The position numbers and the translations under genes are program-made. Shown here piece after piece: positions 25,395 through 33,775 of a DNA stretch of 64,000 nt. Numbering within the stretch: position 1 is the stretch's first letter; every line of letters starts with the position of its first letter. The stretch spans positions 1,549,274 through 1,613,273 of the forward strand of contig NZ_HG966617.1 in the NCBI RefSeq assembly GCF_000689395.1, read 5' to 3'. Source of the stretch: Candidatus Phaeomarinobacter ectocarpi. GTDB taxonomy: Bacteria > Pseudomonadota > Alphaproteobacteria > CGMCC-115125. Under the pieces are notes generated by a model. It ran no database searches, had not been told where the DNA came from, and saw only the letters and a program-made list of their open reading frames with translations.

Positions 25395-26662
25395 TCTGCC
25401 GTCTGTTGGTCTCTCGCAATTTCAGTGATGAGATCTGCTGCCTGACGCGCGCCGCCCTCAGCCCTTAGCAAGCTGCCAATGTCCTCTGCAGCCGATGCAA
25501 TGGCTGGATCAAGCGCCTGGATGATGCGATCAGCCAGGACCTGTCCGGTGATTTTCTTTTGCTTCACCGGGCGTGGCCCGGCGCCAAGGCGAGCCACCAC
25601 ATACCCCCAGAACGGCTGATCGCCAAATACGGGACAGATGACCGTCGGCCGCCCCCAGCGCAAACCTTCGTGCGTGCTGCCGGCACCGCCATGGTGCACC
25701 ACAGCCGCACAGCGCGGGAACAGCCAGCTGTGAGGCGCGCTCTCCAATGCAAAATGCTGCGGCGGAAGATCACCGCCGGATAACCCGCTCCAGCCGGTTG
25801 CGATGATGCCGCGTTGCCCGGCCATGTCCAATGCAGCCACAACATCGCGCGTCAGTGCCCGGGCGTCCTGCGATGGCATGCTCCCAAAGCCGACATAAAC
25901 TGGAGCAGGACCAGCACTCAAGAATGCCTCGAGATCGGCAGGCGGCTGCCAGGTGTCATCAGGGTCAACGAACCAGTAACCGGTTGTCCTTTCGTGGATG
26001 CCATAATCATCCGGACTCGGAACAAGGTGCTGGCTGAAGGCGTGAAACCGCGGCACGGGATTGCCCGCAGGGTGATACCCGGTCAGGACATCAATCGAAG
26101 ATTTGGAGGGCACGTCCTGGCGCTTGGCAAACCATTTCCTGAGGAGTGAGCTGTAGCCGAGCCGCGTCAGCCACAGGAATGCGCGGTTCAGTCGCCGCGT
26201 CAGCAATCCGGATCGTCGCCAAGGATAAATCGGGTTTGGAAAGGCACCTGTGAGGGTATACGCGGGCTGCAGGTAAACAGGCATGGCCATGATGCCCAAG
26301 GAGCGCGCCGCATAAACCGCTGAAAAGGCCTTGGGGTGATAGACGATGACATCAGGGTGTTCGCGATGAGCCACGTCCCAGACATCCTGCAGCTGCGTCT
26401 GCATCAGGTCCTGAGAAAGCCGCCACGCGCGGATGAGCCCACGCACCGACCGCATGCCCTCCATCAGGACGGAGCCTTCCAGCTCAGCCTGCATATCAAC
26501 GGAAACAGGCGCTGACCGAAGCCCCGCCTTTTCAATCATGTCTGTGAAGTTGGCGGCCGTTGAGACAGCCACATCGTGGCCATCTGATTTGAGCGCGCAC
26601 CCAAGCGCGATGAAAGGTTGAACATCGCCACGTGACCCCAACGTCATCAACAAAATGCGCAC
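25391..26662 (-). CDS. GT1/GT28-type glycosyltransferase (sterol-glucosyltransferase-like)
   Basis: A 423-residue GT-B enzyme. The N-terminus MTLGSRGDVQPFIALGCAL is the classic opening of sterol/macrolide glucosyltransferases, and the C-terminal donor domain has VVHHGGAGSTHEGLRWG and PVFGDQPFWGYVVARLGAGP, which bind the nucleotide sugar. It probably glycosylates a lipophilic acceptor using UDP-sugar. It starts at GTG 26662 with AGGTGA upstream. The neighbouring exopolysaccharide locus begins about 0.9 kb away, so it may belong to that envelope region, though no direct coupling is seen. Confidence 0.88.
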   Translation of the reverse strand: MRILLMTLGSRGDVQPFIALGCALKSDGHDVAVSTAANFTDMIEKAGLRSAPVSVDMQAELEGSVLMEGMRSVRGLIRAWRLSQDLMQTQLQDVWDVAHREHPDVIVYHPKAFSAVYAARSLGIMAMPVYLQPAYTLTGAFPNPIYPWRRSGLLTRRLNRAFLWLTRLGYSSLLRKWFAKRQDVPSKSSIDVLTGYHPAGNPVPRFHAFSQHLVPSPDDYGIHERTTGYWFVDPDDTWQPPADLEAFLSAGPAPVYVGFGSMPSQDARALTRDVVAALDMAGQRGIIATGWSGLSGGDLPPQHFALESAPHSWLFPRCAAVVHHGGAGSTHEGLRWGRPTVICPVFGDQPFWGYVVARLGAGPRPVKQKKITGQVLADRIIQALDPAIASAAEDIGSLLRAEGGARQAADLITEIARDQQTAD

Positions 26663-26723
26663 AAGGTCACCTTTCTACCCCACGACGGCCTCATGTGGCG
26701 GACGCACAGGGCAGTGACAAGGC

Positions 26724-26804
26724 TTAGTCGAAACGGCCAAACGTCATCTTGTTGAGGGCAAGAAAGGCAACCATGAAGATGGCAATCGCAATAATGGCGG
26801 ACAT
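26724..26804 (-). CDS. 26-residue single-helix membrane miniprotein
   Basis: A short frame from ATG 26804 to TAA 26724 encodes 26 residues: a short N-terminus, a hydrophobic helix (AIIAIAIFMVAFLAL), then a polar end NKMTFGRFD. The composition is that of a real transmembrane peptide. The ribosome site is weak (AAAGACG). It sits alone in the 360-base gap between the GT1 gene and the 168-residue exported protein. I cannot name a family. Confidence 0.5.
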   Translation of the reverse strand: MSAIIAIAIFMVAFLALNKMTFGRFD

Positions 26805-27022
26805 GACACGTCTTTCGTCTGGGGGCGACTCATCGGGAGCCGCCGTGATTTGATCAACTGCGGCGGACTATAGAGGGTTCCCCTCCAATTCCAAGATGCG
26901 GCTTTTTGGCCGTTCGCTCGTTTCCGACCATGGGTCATTTTTGTTTTGACGCACCGGCATGAAGGGCTGACACTCTCCCCAAGCCGCAAAGGGCATTCAA
27001 AAAAACGACCCGGAGGAACCCC

Positions 27023-27529
27023 ATGTCAGCCAATATGTCAGCCATACGTTCAGGTCTCATCGCGGCCGCCTTTGCCTTTGCAGCAGGTCCGGTCATCGCC
27101 GAAGACTATGCTGCTCCAGCAGCGGACGCGTCGGCATCTGCCGCGGAAGAAGCCCCGCAGATGACAACCGGCAATGGTGAGGAAAACTGGATCATCACCG
27201 AAGGTGCCACACGTAACGGCGCGACCTTCACGTTTCCCGAAGTTCACATTGCAGAAAATGGCTGGCTGGTGATGCATCCCTTTGAGGACGGCAAACCCAA
27301 TGGCGACATTTATGTGGGTCATACCTATGTGGGCAAGGGAACCAATGCCGACGTGGAAATCACCGTCGACGATGAGCCAGCCGTCGGCGAGATGTTTATT
27401 GTGATGCTTCACAGCGACGTCAACGAGGACAAGGTGTTTGACTTTGTGTTCGTCAATGAGCGCGAAGTGGCAGACAAGGCCGTGTTCGAGGGCATGAAGA
27501 TGATTGCCCACCCCTACCCGGCACCCTAG
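27023..27529 (+). CDS. Exported DUF7282-like protein
   Basis: A 168-residue protein with a signal peptide (SGLIAAAFAFAAGPVIAED, cut after VIA). An acidic, Ala-rich linker is followed by a compact beta-rich domain: ATFTFPEVHIAENGWLVMHPF, HTYVGKGTNADVEITVDD and MFIVMLHSDVNEDKVFDFVF. This layout resembles DUF7282-type domains, found in surface proteins of archaea and bacteria. Its Asp/Asn/Glu-rich DVNEDKVFDF turn could bind a metal. CCGGAGGAACCCC precedes ATG 27023. The product should be periplasmic or extracellular; function unknown. Confidence 0.72.
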   Translation: MSANMSAIRSGLIAAAFAFAAGPVIAEDYAAPAADASASAAEEAPQMTTGNGEENWIITEGATRNGATFTFPEVHIAENGWLVMHPFEDGKPNGDIYVGHTYVGKGTNADVEITVDDEPAVGEMFIVMLHSDVNEDKVFDFVFVNEREVADKAVFEGMKMIAHPYPAP

Positions 27530-27556
27530 TCCGCACTCTGGACGGCAGCACGGGTC

Positions 27557-28615
27557 CTAAGCGACATTCACCCGGCGGAACTTGTTCCAAAGGGCGAATG
27601 GCGCACCACCCAGCAGGACTTCAACAAGATCAACATCCTGAAAGTCGCCATTAAGCGACAGGCGCGGCAAGGCCCGCAGATGATTGCCATGGGCATCAAA
27701 CAACAGGCCCTTGCGCGTCGTCACGGCAGACGCAAAGCGCTGCTCTGAAGACAGATCAAACTCGCGCAGACCAGCGGACCCTTCGTCCCCATAGGGATAG
27801 GCAAAGTGGCGTGGCCGCACGCCAAGCTCTGACTCAAGACGCGCTGTACCCGCCATCATGTCTTCGCGCGCCCGGTCCAGTGGCAGTTTTGCCAGCGCAA
27901 AGTGTGAGGCCGTATGCGCCCCGATGGTGCATAGCGGATGATCATTGAGGCGGCGCACATCGTCCCAGCGCATGGAGAGCGAGGACGCCAGGGCCTGTCC
28001 ATCGACACCGGCAAGCTCTGCAAGGCGGGCAACCGCATGTCGCGCATCATCCTCGCTGACATCACGCAGACGCCAATAGACACTTTCCCACGCGCCACGC
28101 ATTTCCTTTTCGGTGTGGGCAGCGTGGGAGATCGTCTCGCCACCGATGTCCATTTCGACATGGTCCAGTGCCCGGATGGAGGCTTCAAGCGTCAGCCACC
28201 AAAGATCGGCAATACCGTCCGGCAGGTCGGACGCCACATAGACCGCAAATGGCGCGGCATGCTTTTCAAAGATCGGCAGCGCCAGATCAGCATTGTCGAG
28301 ATAGCCATCGTCAAAGGTAAAGGCTGCAAAGGGACCCGGACCTCCCTTGCGCAACCGACGAACCATCTCGTCCAGATCGACAATGTCATATCCCAGGTCG
28401 CGAACCCGCGAGATCACCGCATCAAGAAATGCCGGTGTTACTTCCAGACCCCGGTTGGGTGCGAAATCATGTGACCGCGGTGCCTGCTCCACCACGCGAT
28501 GCAGCATGAAGATGGCCCCAAGACCGCGCCAGCTATTGCCCAGCACCCGATGCGCCCGCGTTGTGCGCAGGGTGCTCAGACCAAACTTCAAGACATCACT
28601 GCCAACCAGACGCAT
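27557..28615 (-). CDS. Polysaccharide deacetylase (CE4 / NodB fold)
   Basis: A 352-residue protein with a NodB-homology domain: FTFDDG (99-104, catalytic base and metal Asp), HTASH (metal His pair) and RHFAYPYGDEG. Such enzymes remove N- or O-acetyl groups from glycans. No signal peptide is obvious, so it may act on a lipid-linked or nucleotide-sugar intermediate in the cytoplasm. ATG 28615 has GGTGAG upstream; the longer frame begins with TTG at 28621. It is divergent from the first GNAT-type gene of the exopolysaccharide locus and likely shares its regulation. Confidence 0.9.
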   Translation of the reverse strand: MRLVGSDVLKFGLSTLRTTRAHRVLGNSWRGLGAIFMLHRVVEQAPRSHDFAPNRGLEVTPAFLDAVISRVRDLGYDIVDLDEMVRRLRKGGPGPFAAFTFDDGYLDNADLALPIFEKHAAPFAVYVASDLPDGIADLWWLTLEASIRALDHVEMDIGGETISHAAHTEKEMRGAWESVYWRLRDVSEDDARHAVARLAELAGVDGQALASSLSMRWDDVRRLNDHPLCTIGAHTASHFALAKLPLDRAREDMMAGTARLESELGVRPRHFAYPYGDEGSAGLREFDLSSEQRFASAVTTRKGLLFDAHGNHLRALPRLSLNGDFQDVDLVEVLLGGAPFALWNKFRRVNVA

Positions 28616-28766
28616 CGCCAAAACTCACCGCTGCAATTAACCAGGCCGCAGACTACCGCCCAGTGATTGCCAAGCGATTGACGCGGCCTTGCGCGGACAC
28701 AAAAGACGCAATGGCACCCTTTTTGCGGATAGACCCTTAGAAATCGGGTCCCCAAAAGGTAATCAC

Positions 28767-29984
28767 ATGAACGCCAGCGCAGCTCTGAAACACGAAGAAC
28801 TGTTGAATAATCAACAGTTTGTCGACCCCATCGGGGCTGACGACATGGTTTTCAGCACGACCAGCGACATCGCGTCGCTCCAGCGCATCTGGCGCAACCT
28901 GGAGCAACGAAGCGCCGCGCATGTGTTCCAAACATGGGCCTGGGTCTCAAATTGGCACAGTCACATCGGGCAGGCGCGCGGCATCACCCCGCATATCATT
29001 ATGGCGAGCAGTCCCGACGGTACGTTGCGCGCCCTCCTGCCCATGGGCATCGAGACCCGTGCCGGGCTGCGGACACTGGTCTGGCTCGGCGATGAACATG
29101 CGGACTTCAAGGGGCCGGTGATCGACAAGTCCCTGCTCGCAGGTCTGACAACCGACGCCACGAAAAAACTCTTTGATAAAGCCTTCCGTCTCACCCGTGG
29201 GATCGACGCGGTGAAGCTGGTCGACATGCCAACGTTGCTGAATGATGCCCTGCACCCGCTGCTGGTCTATCCCAGTCAGCTGGCACCGGCGGGATCTCAT
29301 TCCCTGACCATCAACGAAACGTTCGACGCCCTCTACAAGGCCCGGCGCGGCAGTTCCTCGCGCAAGAAACTGCGGCAGAGATCACGACGGCTGGCAGAGG
29401 CCGCTGGCCCCACAAAGTTCAAGGTCGCGCGGACACCTCAGGCACGCTCGGAAGCCATCTCCGTGCTGATTGAACAAAAACGTGCCCGACTGGCTGAAAT
29501 GGGTGCCGGGGACATTTTCGCATCCTCCAATGTGCGTGCGTTCTATCGCACCCTCGCTGAGCAGCACCCGGAGATTTGCCAGCTCTCCACCTTCCAGGCC
29601 GGTGATGACATTGTTGCCGCCAACTGGGGCCTGACCTGGGGCAGCCGGTACTACTACGTGCTGTCCACCATGACCGACGGGGAGTACCGCACTTATTCGC
29701 CTGGTCAGTTGCACCTCAATGAGCTTATCGAGTGGAGCACCATTCGTGGCTTTGACGTGTTCGATTTCACGGTCGGCGATGAAGACTACAAGGATGACTG
29801 GTGTGACACGTCAACGGACCTTTTTGACGTTTACATTGGCTTAACCATCAAGGGCCGCGCCCTTGCTTGGGGGCAGGCAAAAACCCGCGCCGCGAAGCGT
29901 TTCATCAAGCAGTCGCCACGTCTGTGGTCTGTGGCAAAAAGGCTCAGAAAACGGCTGTATGACTACCGAACGCATACGGCTTAG
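28767..29984 (+). CDS. FemAB/BioF2-like GNAT acyltransferase, copy 1
   Basis: A 405-residue cytoplasmic protein of the BioF2-like (CelD/BcsL) GNAT superfamily found in exopolysaccharide loci. Typical parts are the N-terminal ASLQRIWRNLEQR and HVFQTWAWVSNWHSHIG entry, the basic SSRKKLRQRSRRL helix, and the C-terminal acyl-donor domain with YSPGQLHLNELIEW and FDVFDFTVGDEDYKDDWCD. FemAB relatives transfer aminoacyl groups and GNATs transfer acyl-CoA groups; the donor here is unknown. ATG 28767 has AAAGGT 8 bases before it. It opens the plus-strand block and is followed by a JmjC-like gene. Confidence 0.87.
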   Translation: MNASAALKHEELLNNQQFVDPIGADDMVFSTTSDIASLQRIWRNLEQRSAAHVFQTWAWVSNWHSHIGQARGITPHIIMASSPDGTLRALLPMGIETRAGLRTLVWLGDEHADFKGPVIDKSLLAGLTTDATKKLFDKAFRLTRGIDAVKLVDMPTLLNDALHPLLVYPSQLAPAGSHSLTINETFDALYKARRGSSSRKKLRQRSRRLAEAAGPTKFKVARTPQARSEAISVLIEQKRARLAEMGAGDIFASSNVRAFYRTLAEQHPEICQLSTFQAGDDIVAANWGLTWGSRYYYVLSTMTDGEYRTYSPGQLHLNELIEWSTIRGFDVFDFTVGDEDYKDDWCDTSTDLFDVYIGLTIKGRALAWGQAKTRAAKRFIKQSPRLWSVAKRLRKRLYDYRTHTA

Positions 29985-30071
29985 TAACCCCCTTATGCGA
30001 CTGTTTCGCTGAACACACAGCCAGCACCGGCTTTGATTTTAGTGAACTGTTACATTTGGGGAGCCCCAGGC

Positions 30072-31001
30072 ATGTCCCGCATTCTGGATATCACACAAGA
30101 AAATGCCGATCGTTTTTCGACCGGCACCGTGCAGGCCAAGCACCGCTTTTTGGAAAGCGGCCTGTTCGAGGACGATGCGCTCGCGGAGCTGATTGAAGGC
30201 TATCCCGAAGAGCATATGAGCATCCACACAACAACACTCAATCCCGACGGTGTGGAGACCTGGCGTCATGGCTCCATGAAGGGCCGCACCGGTGCTGATG
30301 TGATTGAGGCGATCAAACATGGCAAGCTCTGGATCAACCTCCAGCACATGGAAGACGTCGCGCCACGTTACCACGCGCTGGTCGCCCGGGCGCTTGATGA
30401 TGTGACGGAGAAAAATCCGTCTCTCAAGCACATGCGGCACAACACCGGCATTCTGATTTCCAGCCCGTCGGCGCGGGTGCTCTATCACTGCGATATTTCG
30501 CCGGTGGTCCTGTGCCACATCCGGGGTGCAAAGCGTCTTTGGCTCTATCCCAACACGGACGAGTTCATTTCAAACAACTCTCGCGAGCAGGTCGTGCTGC
30601 GCGAAACGGAAGAAGAAGTGCCCTACTCCGAAGACATGGATGCCCATGCCCAGGTCTTTGATCTGAAGCCCGGTGATCTTCTGTCCTGGGAAATGCAGGC
30701 ACCGCATCGCGTGGACAACATCGAAGGTCTCAATGTGTCCATGACAACGGCCTACTACACGCCCGAAGCCATGAAGCAGTATGGCGTCATCTACGGCAAT
30801 GGCGTGCTGCGTCGTCTGTTCGGCATGAACCCTAAAAGCGTCGACACCAAGGGCCTTGCCGCCATGATCAAGTGCGGGCTGGCCTTTGCCGTGAAGAAGA
30901 CCGGCGTCCTTGAGGCCAATGAACGCGAATTCGTCACGACCTTCGAGGTCGATCCCACGCAGGAGCTTGGCTATGTGGAGTTTGAGGGACATCGGGCCTA
31001 G
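30072..31001 (+). CDS. JmjC/cupin-like Fe(II) oxygenase candidate, copy 1
   Basis: A 309-residue protein with a double-stranded beta-helix. The metal triad of 2-oxoglutarate oxygenases can be placed: H139-x-D141 (YHCDISPVV) and distal His212 (QAPHRVDN), with the JmjC-like stretch HIRGAKRLWLYP between. This matches the cupin_8/JmjC group, whose members hydroxylate amino-acid side chains or small molecules. No signal peptide is present. ATG 30072 is chosen over the longer 30033 frame. It follows the first GNAT gene by 87 bases and precedes the second by 26. Hydroxylating an acyl or aminoacyl group on the glycan is my inference. Confidence 0.82.
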   Translation: MSRILDITQENADRFSTGTVQAKHRFLESGLFEDDALAELIEGYPEEHMSIHTTTLNPDGVETWRHGSMKGRTGADVIEAIKHGKLWINLQHMEDVAPRYHALVARALDDVTEKNPSLKHMRHNTGILISSPSARVLYHCDISPVVLCHIRGAKRLWLYPNTDEFISNNSREQVVLRETEEEVPYSEDMDAHAQVFDLKPGDLLSWEMQAPHRVDNIEGLNVSMTTAYYTPEAMKQYGVIYGNGVLRRLFGMNPKSVDTKGLAAMIKCGLAFAVKKTGVLEANEREFVTTFEVDPTQELGYVEFEGHRA

Positions 31002-31027
31002 CGCCTGATGTTCGCCCAGGTGCACAC

Positions 31028-32269
31028 ATGTCTCAGAATGCCGCGTCACCCACATCCATAATCAGGTCTCCCGCGTCATCTGCCGGTGACGCATCGCTGC
31101 ACATTGTCCGGTCAATCGACGATGTGCAGTACCGGGTTTCGATCTACCACAATCTGGATGACTGCGCCGTTGCGTGGCGGTTGCTGGAGCAAACAGCTCA
31201 CGCGACGGCCTTTCAGCAGCATGCATGGCTGTGTGCATGGATGGCTACTGTCGGTAAGGCCAGAGAGATTGAACCCTGCATCGCGCTTGTGCGTGATCCA
31301 GATGGTGAGCTGGTGATGATCCTGCCCTTCGCCGTTGAACGGGTGATGGGTGTCTCCACGCTTGTGTGGCTGGCGCAGGACGAGGCCGACTATCACGGGC
31401 CCCTGATCCATCCAAACTGGAACAGCAACACAACACGCCAGGAACTCGGCCGCATCCTGAACGTGATTGCGACCACCGTAGCAAAGGTGGATGCGTTCAG
31501 TCTCACCAAGACGCTTACCGAAATTGAAGGTGTAAGGAATCCGCTGACCCTGTTGGAGCATGATGCCCACCCGTCGTCCGGCCACGCCATTTCACTCGAC
31601 CATGATGACTTCAATACCTTCTATGCAGCCGCGCGCAGCAAATCGACACGCAAACGCGACCGCCAGCGCCGCCGGCGTCTGGATGAGAGTGGCGATGTTG
31701 CCTTCACAATTCCCACAACCCGGGCCGACCAGCACGCCATGCTGGAAGCGATCCTCAAGCAGAAAGCCACCTGGCTCAGCGAACGCGGAATTGTCGATCC
31801 GTTCGGGTCCGACGAGGTCAAGGCCTTCCTGCACGGCCTGATTGATGACCACACCATGCGCAACAGCCTGCACTTGTCGGCGCTCACCCTTGATGGGGAC
31901 GTCATTGCGGGTAATGTCGGCTTCGTCAGAGGTGACCGGTTTTATGCCGTCATCGGTAGCGTCACCGAAGGCGAAGCGTCCCGGCACTCACCGGGCACCA
32001 TTCACTTGCATGAATTGCTGCGCTGGTGCTTTGCCAACAATATCTCGGCCTTCGATCTCACCGTGGGTGACGAGGGATACAAGAAGGACTGGTGCGACGC
32101 GCATCTGGACCTCATCGACATCCGCATTCCGCTGACTTTTTCAGGCTACCTGTTCACGCTGCCCTCGCGCCTCAAGGATACGCTGAAGCGGCGGATCAAG
32201 GCATCGCCTGCCATGTTCAACCTGGCGCTCCTTGCCCGCCGGGCTGTGCGCTCCGTCATCCCTGCATGA
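31028..32269 (+). CDS. FemAB/BioF2-like GNAT acyltransferase, copy 2
   Basis: 413 residues, clearly paralogous to copy 1. Shared blocks are AFQQHAWLCAWMATVG, the basic STRKRDRQRRRRLDESG helix, YAVIGSVTEGEASRHSPGTIHLHELL, and FDLTVGDEGYKKDWCD, which mirrors FDFTVGDEDYKDDWCD. The N-terminal 35 residues are Ser/Ala-rich and variable. CAGGTG precedes ATG 31028. Its stop overlaps the flippase start (ATGA at 32266-32269), which ties the acyltransferase to export of the glycan. Confidence 0.87.
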   Translation: MSQNAASPTSIIRSPASSAGDASLHIVRSIDDVQYRVSIYHNLDDCAVAWRLLEQTAHATAFQQHAWLCAWMATVGKAREIEPCIALVRDPDGELVMILPFAVERVMGVSTLVWLAQDEADYHGPLIHPNWNSNTTRQELGRILNVIATTVAKVDAFSLTKTLTEIEGVRNPLTLLEHDAHPSSGHAISLDHDDFNTFYAAARSKSTRKRDRQRRRRLDESGDVAFTIPTTRADQHAMLEAILKQKATWLSERGIVDPFGSDEVKAFLHGLIDDHTMRNSLHLSALTLDGDVIAGNVGFVRGDRFYAVIGSVTEGEASRHSPGTIHLHELLRWCFANNISAFDLTVGDEGYKKDWCDAHLDLIDIRIPLTFSGYLFTLPSRLKDTLKRRIKASPAMFNLALLARRAVRSVIPA

Positions 32270-33675
32270 CCGCGCTGGACACACAGCAGTCCGCAACAAA
32301 CAGCTTTGTGCGGCTGACGGCGAAGGTTGCCTCCATGCTTCCAGATCCGCTCGGCAAAAAGCTGTCCGGCCTTCTGGACAACGCGGATGATCTAGCATCG
32401 GTCCTGCGCGGTGCCGCCTCGGTGATGGCGATCCGGGTGGCCGGCGCCTGTGTCAGCTTTGTCTCCCTTGCCCTGCTCGCCCGATGGATGGGTGCCTTCG
32501 AATTCGGCATCTATGCCTATGTGTGGACCTGGATCATCTTTATCGGGACCATGGCACCGCTGGGTCTCAATACATCCTTGATGCGGTTTATCCCCGAATA
32601 CATGGCCCGCCAGCGCTGGGGACGTATCTGGGGCCTGCTCACTCAGGCGCATCTCATCGTGCTGGCCGCGTCCACGGCGGCGTCAGTTATTGGCGGCATC
32701 ATCCTGTGGATCGTCCATCCCTACATCGACGACTACTACGTTGTGCCATTTGCCGTCGCTCTTCTGGTCCTGCCGCTATACGCCCTGCTGGACACACAGG
32801 AAGGCACCGCGCGCGCATTTGGCTGGGTAACGCTGGCCTACATCATCCCCTACCTGATGCGGCCCTTGCTGCTGCTGCTTGGCATCGGCACGCTGGTTCT
32901 GGTCGGTCTTGCACCTGACGCGATCGATGCCCTGCTGGCGATGGCCGCTGCATGCATCATCGGCATCACCGTGCAGGCCATCGTGCTTGTGCGCAGCATC
33001 CGCGCCACCGTGCCACGTGCCAAGCCACGCACCCATGCGGGCTACTGGCTGATGATTTCCATGCCGATGCTGGTGTTTGAAGGCGCCTACCTTCTGATGT
33101 CATCAACCGATGTCATCATGCTTGGCCAGATCGAGGACCCGGCGTCCGTCGCGATCTACTATGCCGCGGCCCGCACCGCGAGCCTGATCGGCTTTGTCTA
33201 TTTCGCGACAACGGCCCGGACCGTTCCCAAATTTGCCGAGATCAATGCATCCGGCAGCCGGGAAGACCTGCAGAAATTTCTCGACGGCGTGAACCGCGTC
33301 AGTTTCTGGCCGAGCTTCATGGGCGTGCTGGTCCTGCTCGTCATTGGACAATACATCCTCGGGCTGTTCGGAGATGGCTTTGAGGACGGGTACTTGATCC
33401 TTGCGATCCTCTCCATGGGGTACATGGCCCGCTGCACGGTTGGCCCGCTTGAATATCTCCTGTCGATGACCGGCAGGCAGATGATCGCCACGAAGATCAT
33501 CTGCGCCTCTGCGGTGTTCAACGCCGGGCTCAACCTGCTGCTGATACCTGAACTGGGAACACTCGGCGCGGCGCTGGCGACCATCATTGCCATGCTTGTG
33601 AACCTCGCAGCTCTTGCCATCGCCGTGCATAGAAAACTGGGCATCAACGCGTTCCTGCTGCGTCCAGGGCGGTAG
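32266..33675 (+). CDS. Polysaccharide flippase (Wzx/MOP family)
   Basis: A 469-residue membrane protein of the MATE/MOP exporter superfamily with about 12-14 hydrophobic helices, including VMAIRVAGACVSFVSLALLA, FVSLALLARWMGAFEFGIYAY (the family's LGxxxFGxYA-like motif) and LLLIPELGTLGAALATIIAM near the end. It should move undecaprenyl-linked repeat units or a lipid-linked glycan across the inner membrane. ATG 32266 overlaps the stop of the GNAT gene; a longer frame back to 32092 lies inside that gene and is not used. Confidence 0.92.
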   Translation: MTALDTQQSATNSFVRLTAKVASMLPDPLGKKLSGLLDNADDLASVLRGAASVMAIRVAGACVSFVSLALLARWMGAFEFGIYAYVWTWIIFIGTMAPLGLNTSLMRFIPEYMARQRWGRIWGLLTQAHLIVLAASTAASVIGGIILWIVHPYIDDYYVVPFAVALLVLPLYALLDTQEGTARAFGWVTLAYIIPYLMRPLLLLLGIGTLVLVGLAPDAIDALLAMAAACIIGITVQAIVLVRSIRATVPRAKPRTHAGYWLMISMPMLVFEGAYLLMSSTDVIMLGQIEDPASVAIYYAAARTASLIGFVYFATTARTVPKFAEINASGSREDLQKFLDGVNRVSFWPSFMGVLVLLVIGQYILGLFGDGFEDGYLILAILSMGYMARCTVGPLEYLLSMTGRQMIATKIICASAVFNAGLNLLLIPELGTLGAALATIIAMLVNLAALAIAVHRKLGINAFLLRPGR

Positions 33676-33775
33676 GCACGCGCTGGCGTCCGCATGGCAT
33701 TGCGATTGCTGCGTACCAGCATGACCCCCGACCGCCTGTGCCCTATTGGCACACTCGGCTGCCTCAGGAAGCCAA

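Noticed and set aside
32092-32265. N-terminal extension of the flippase
   Set aside because: It lies wholly inside the preceding GNAT gene, while ATG 32266 forms a normal ATGA overlap.
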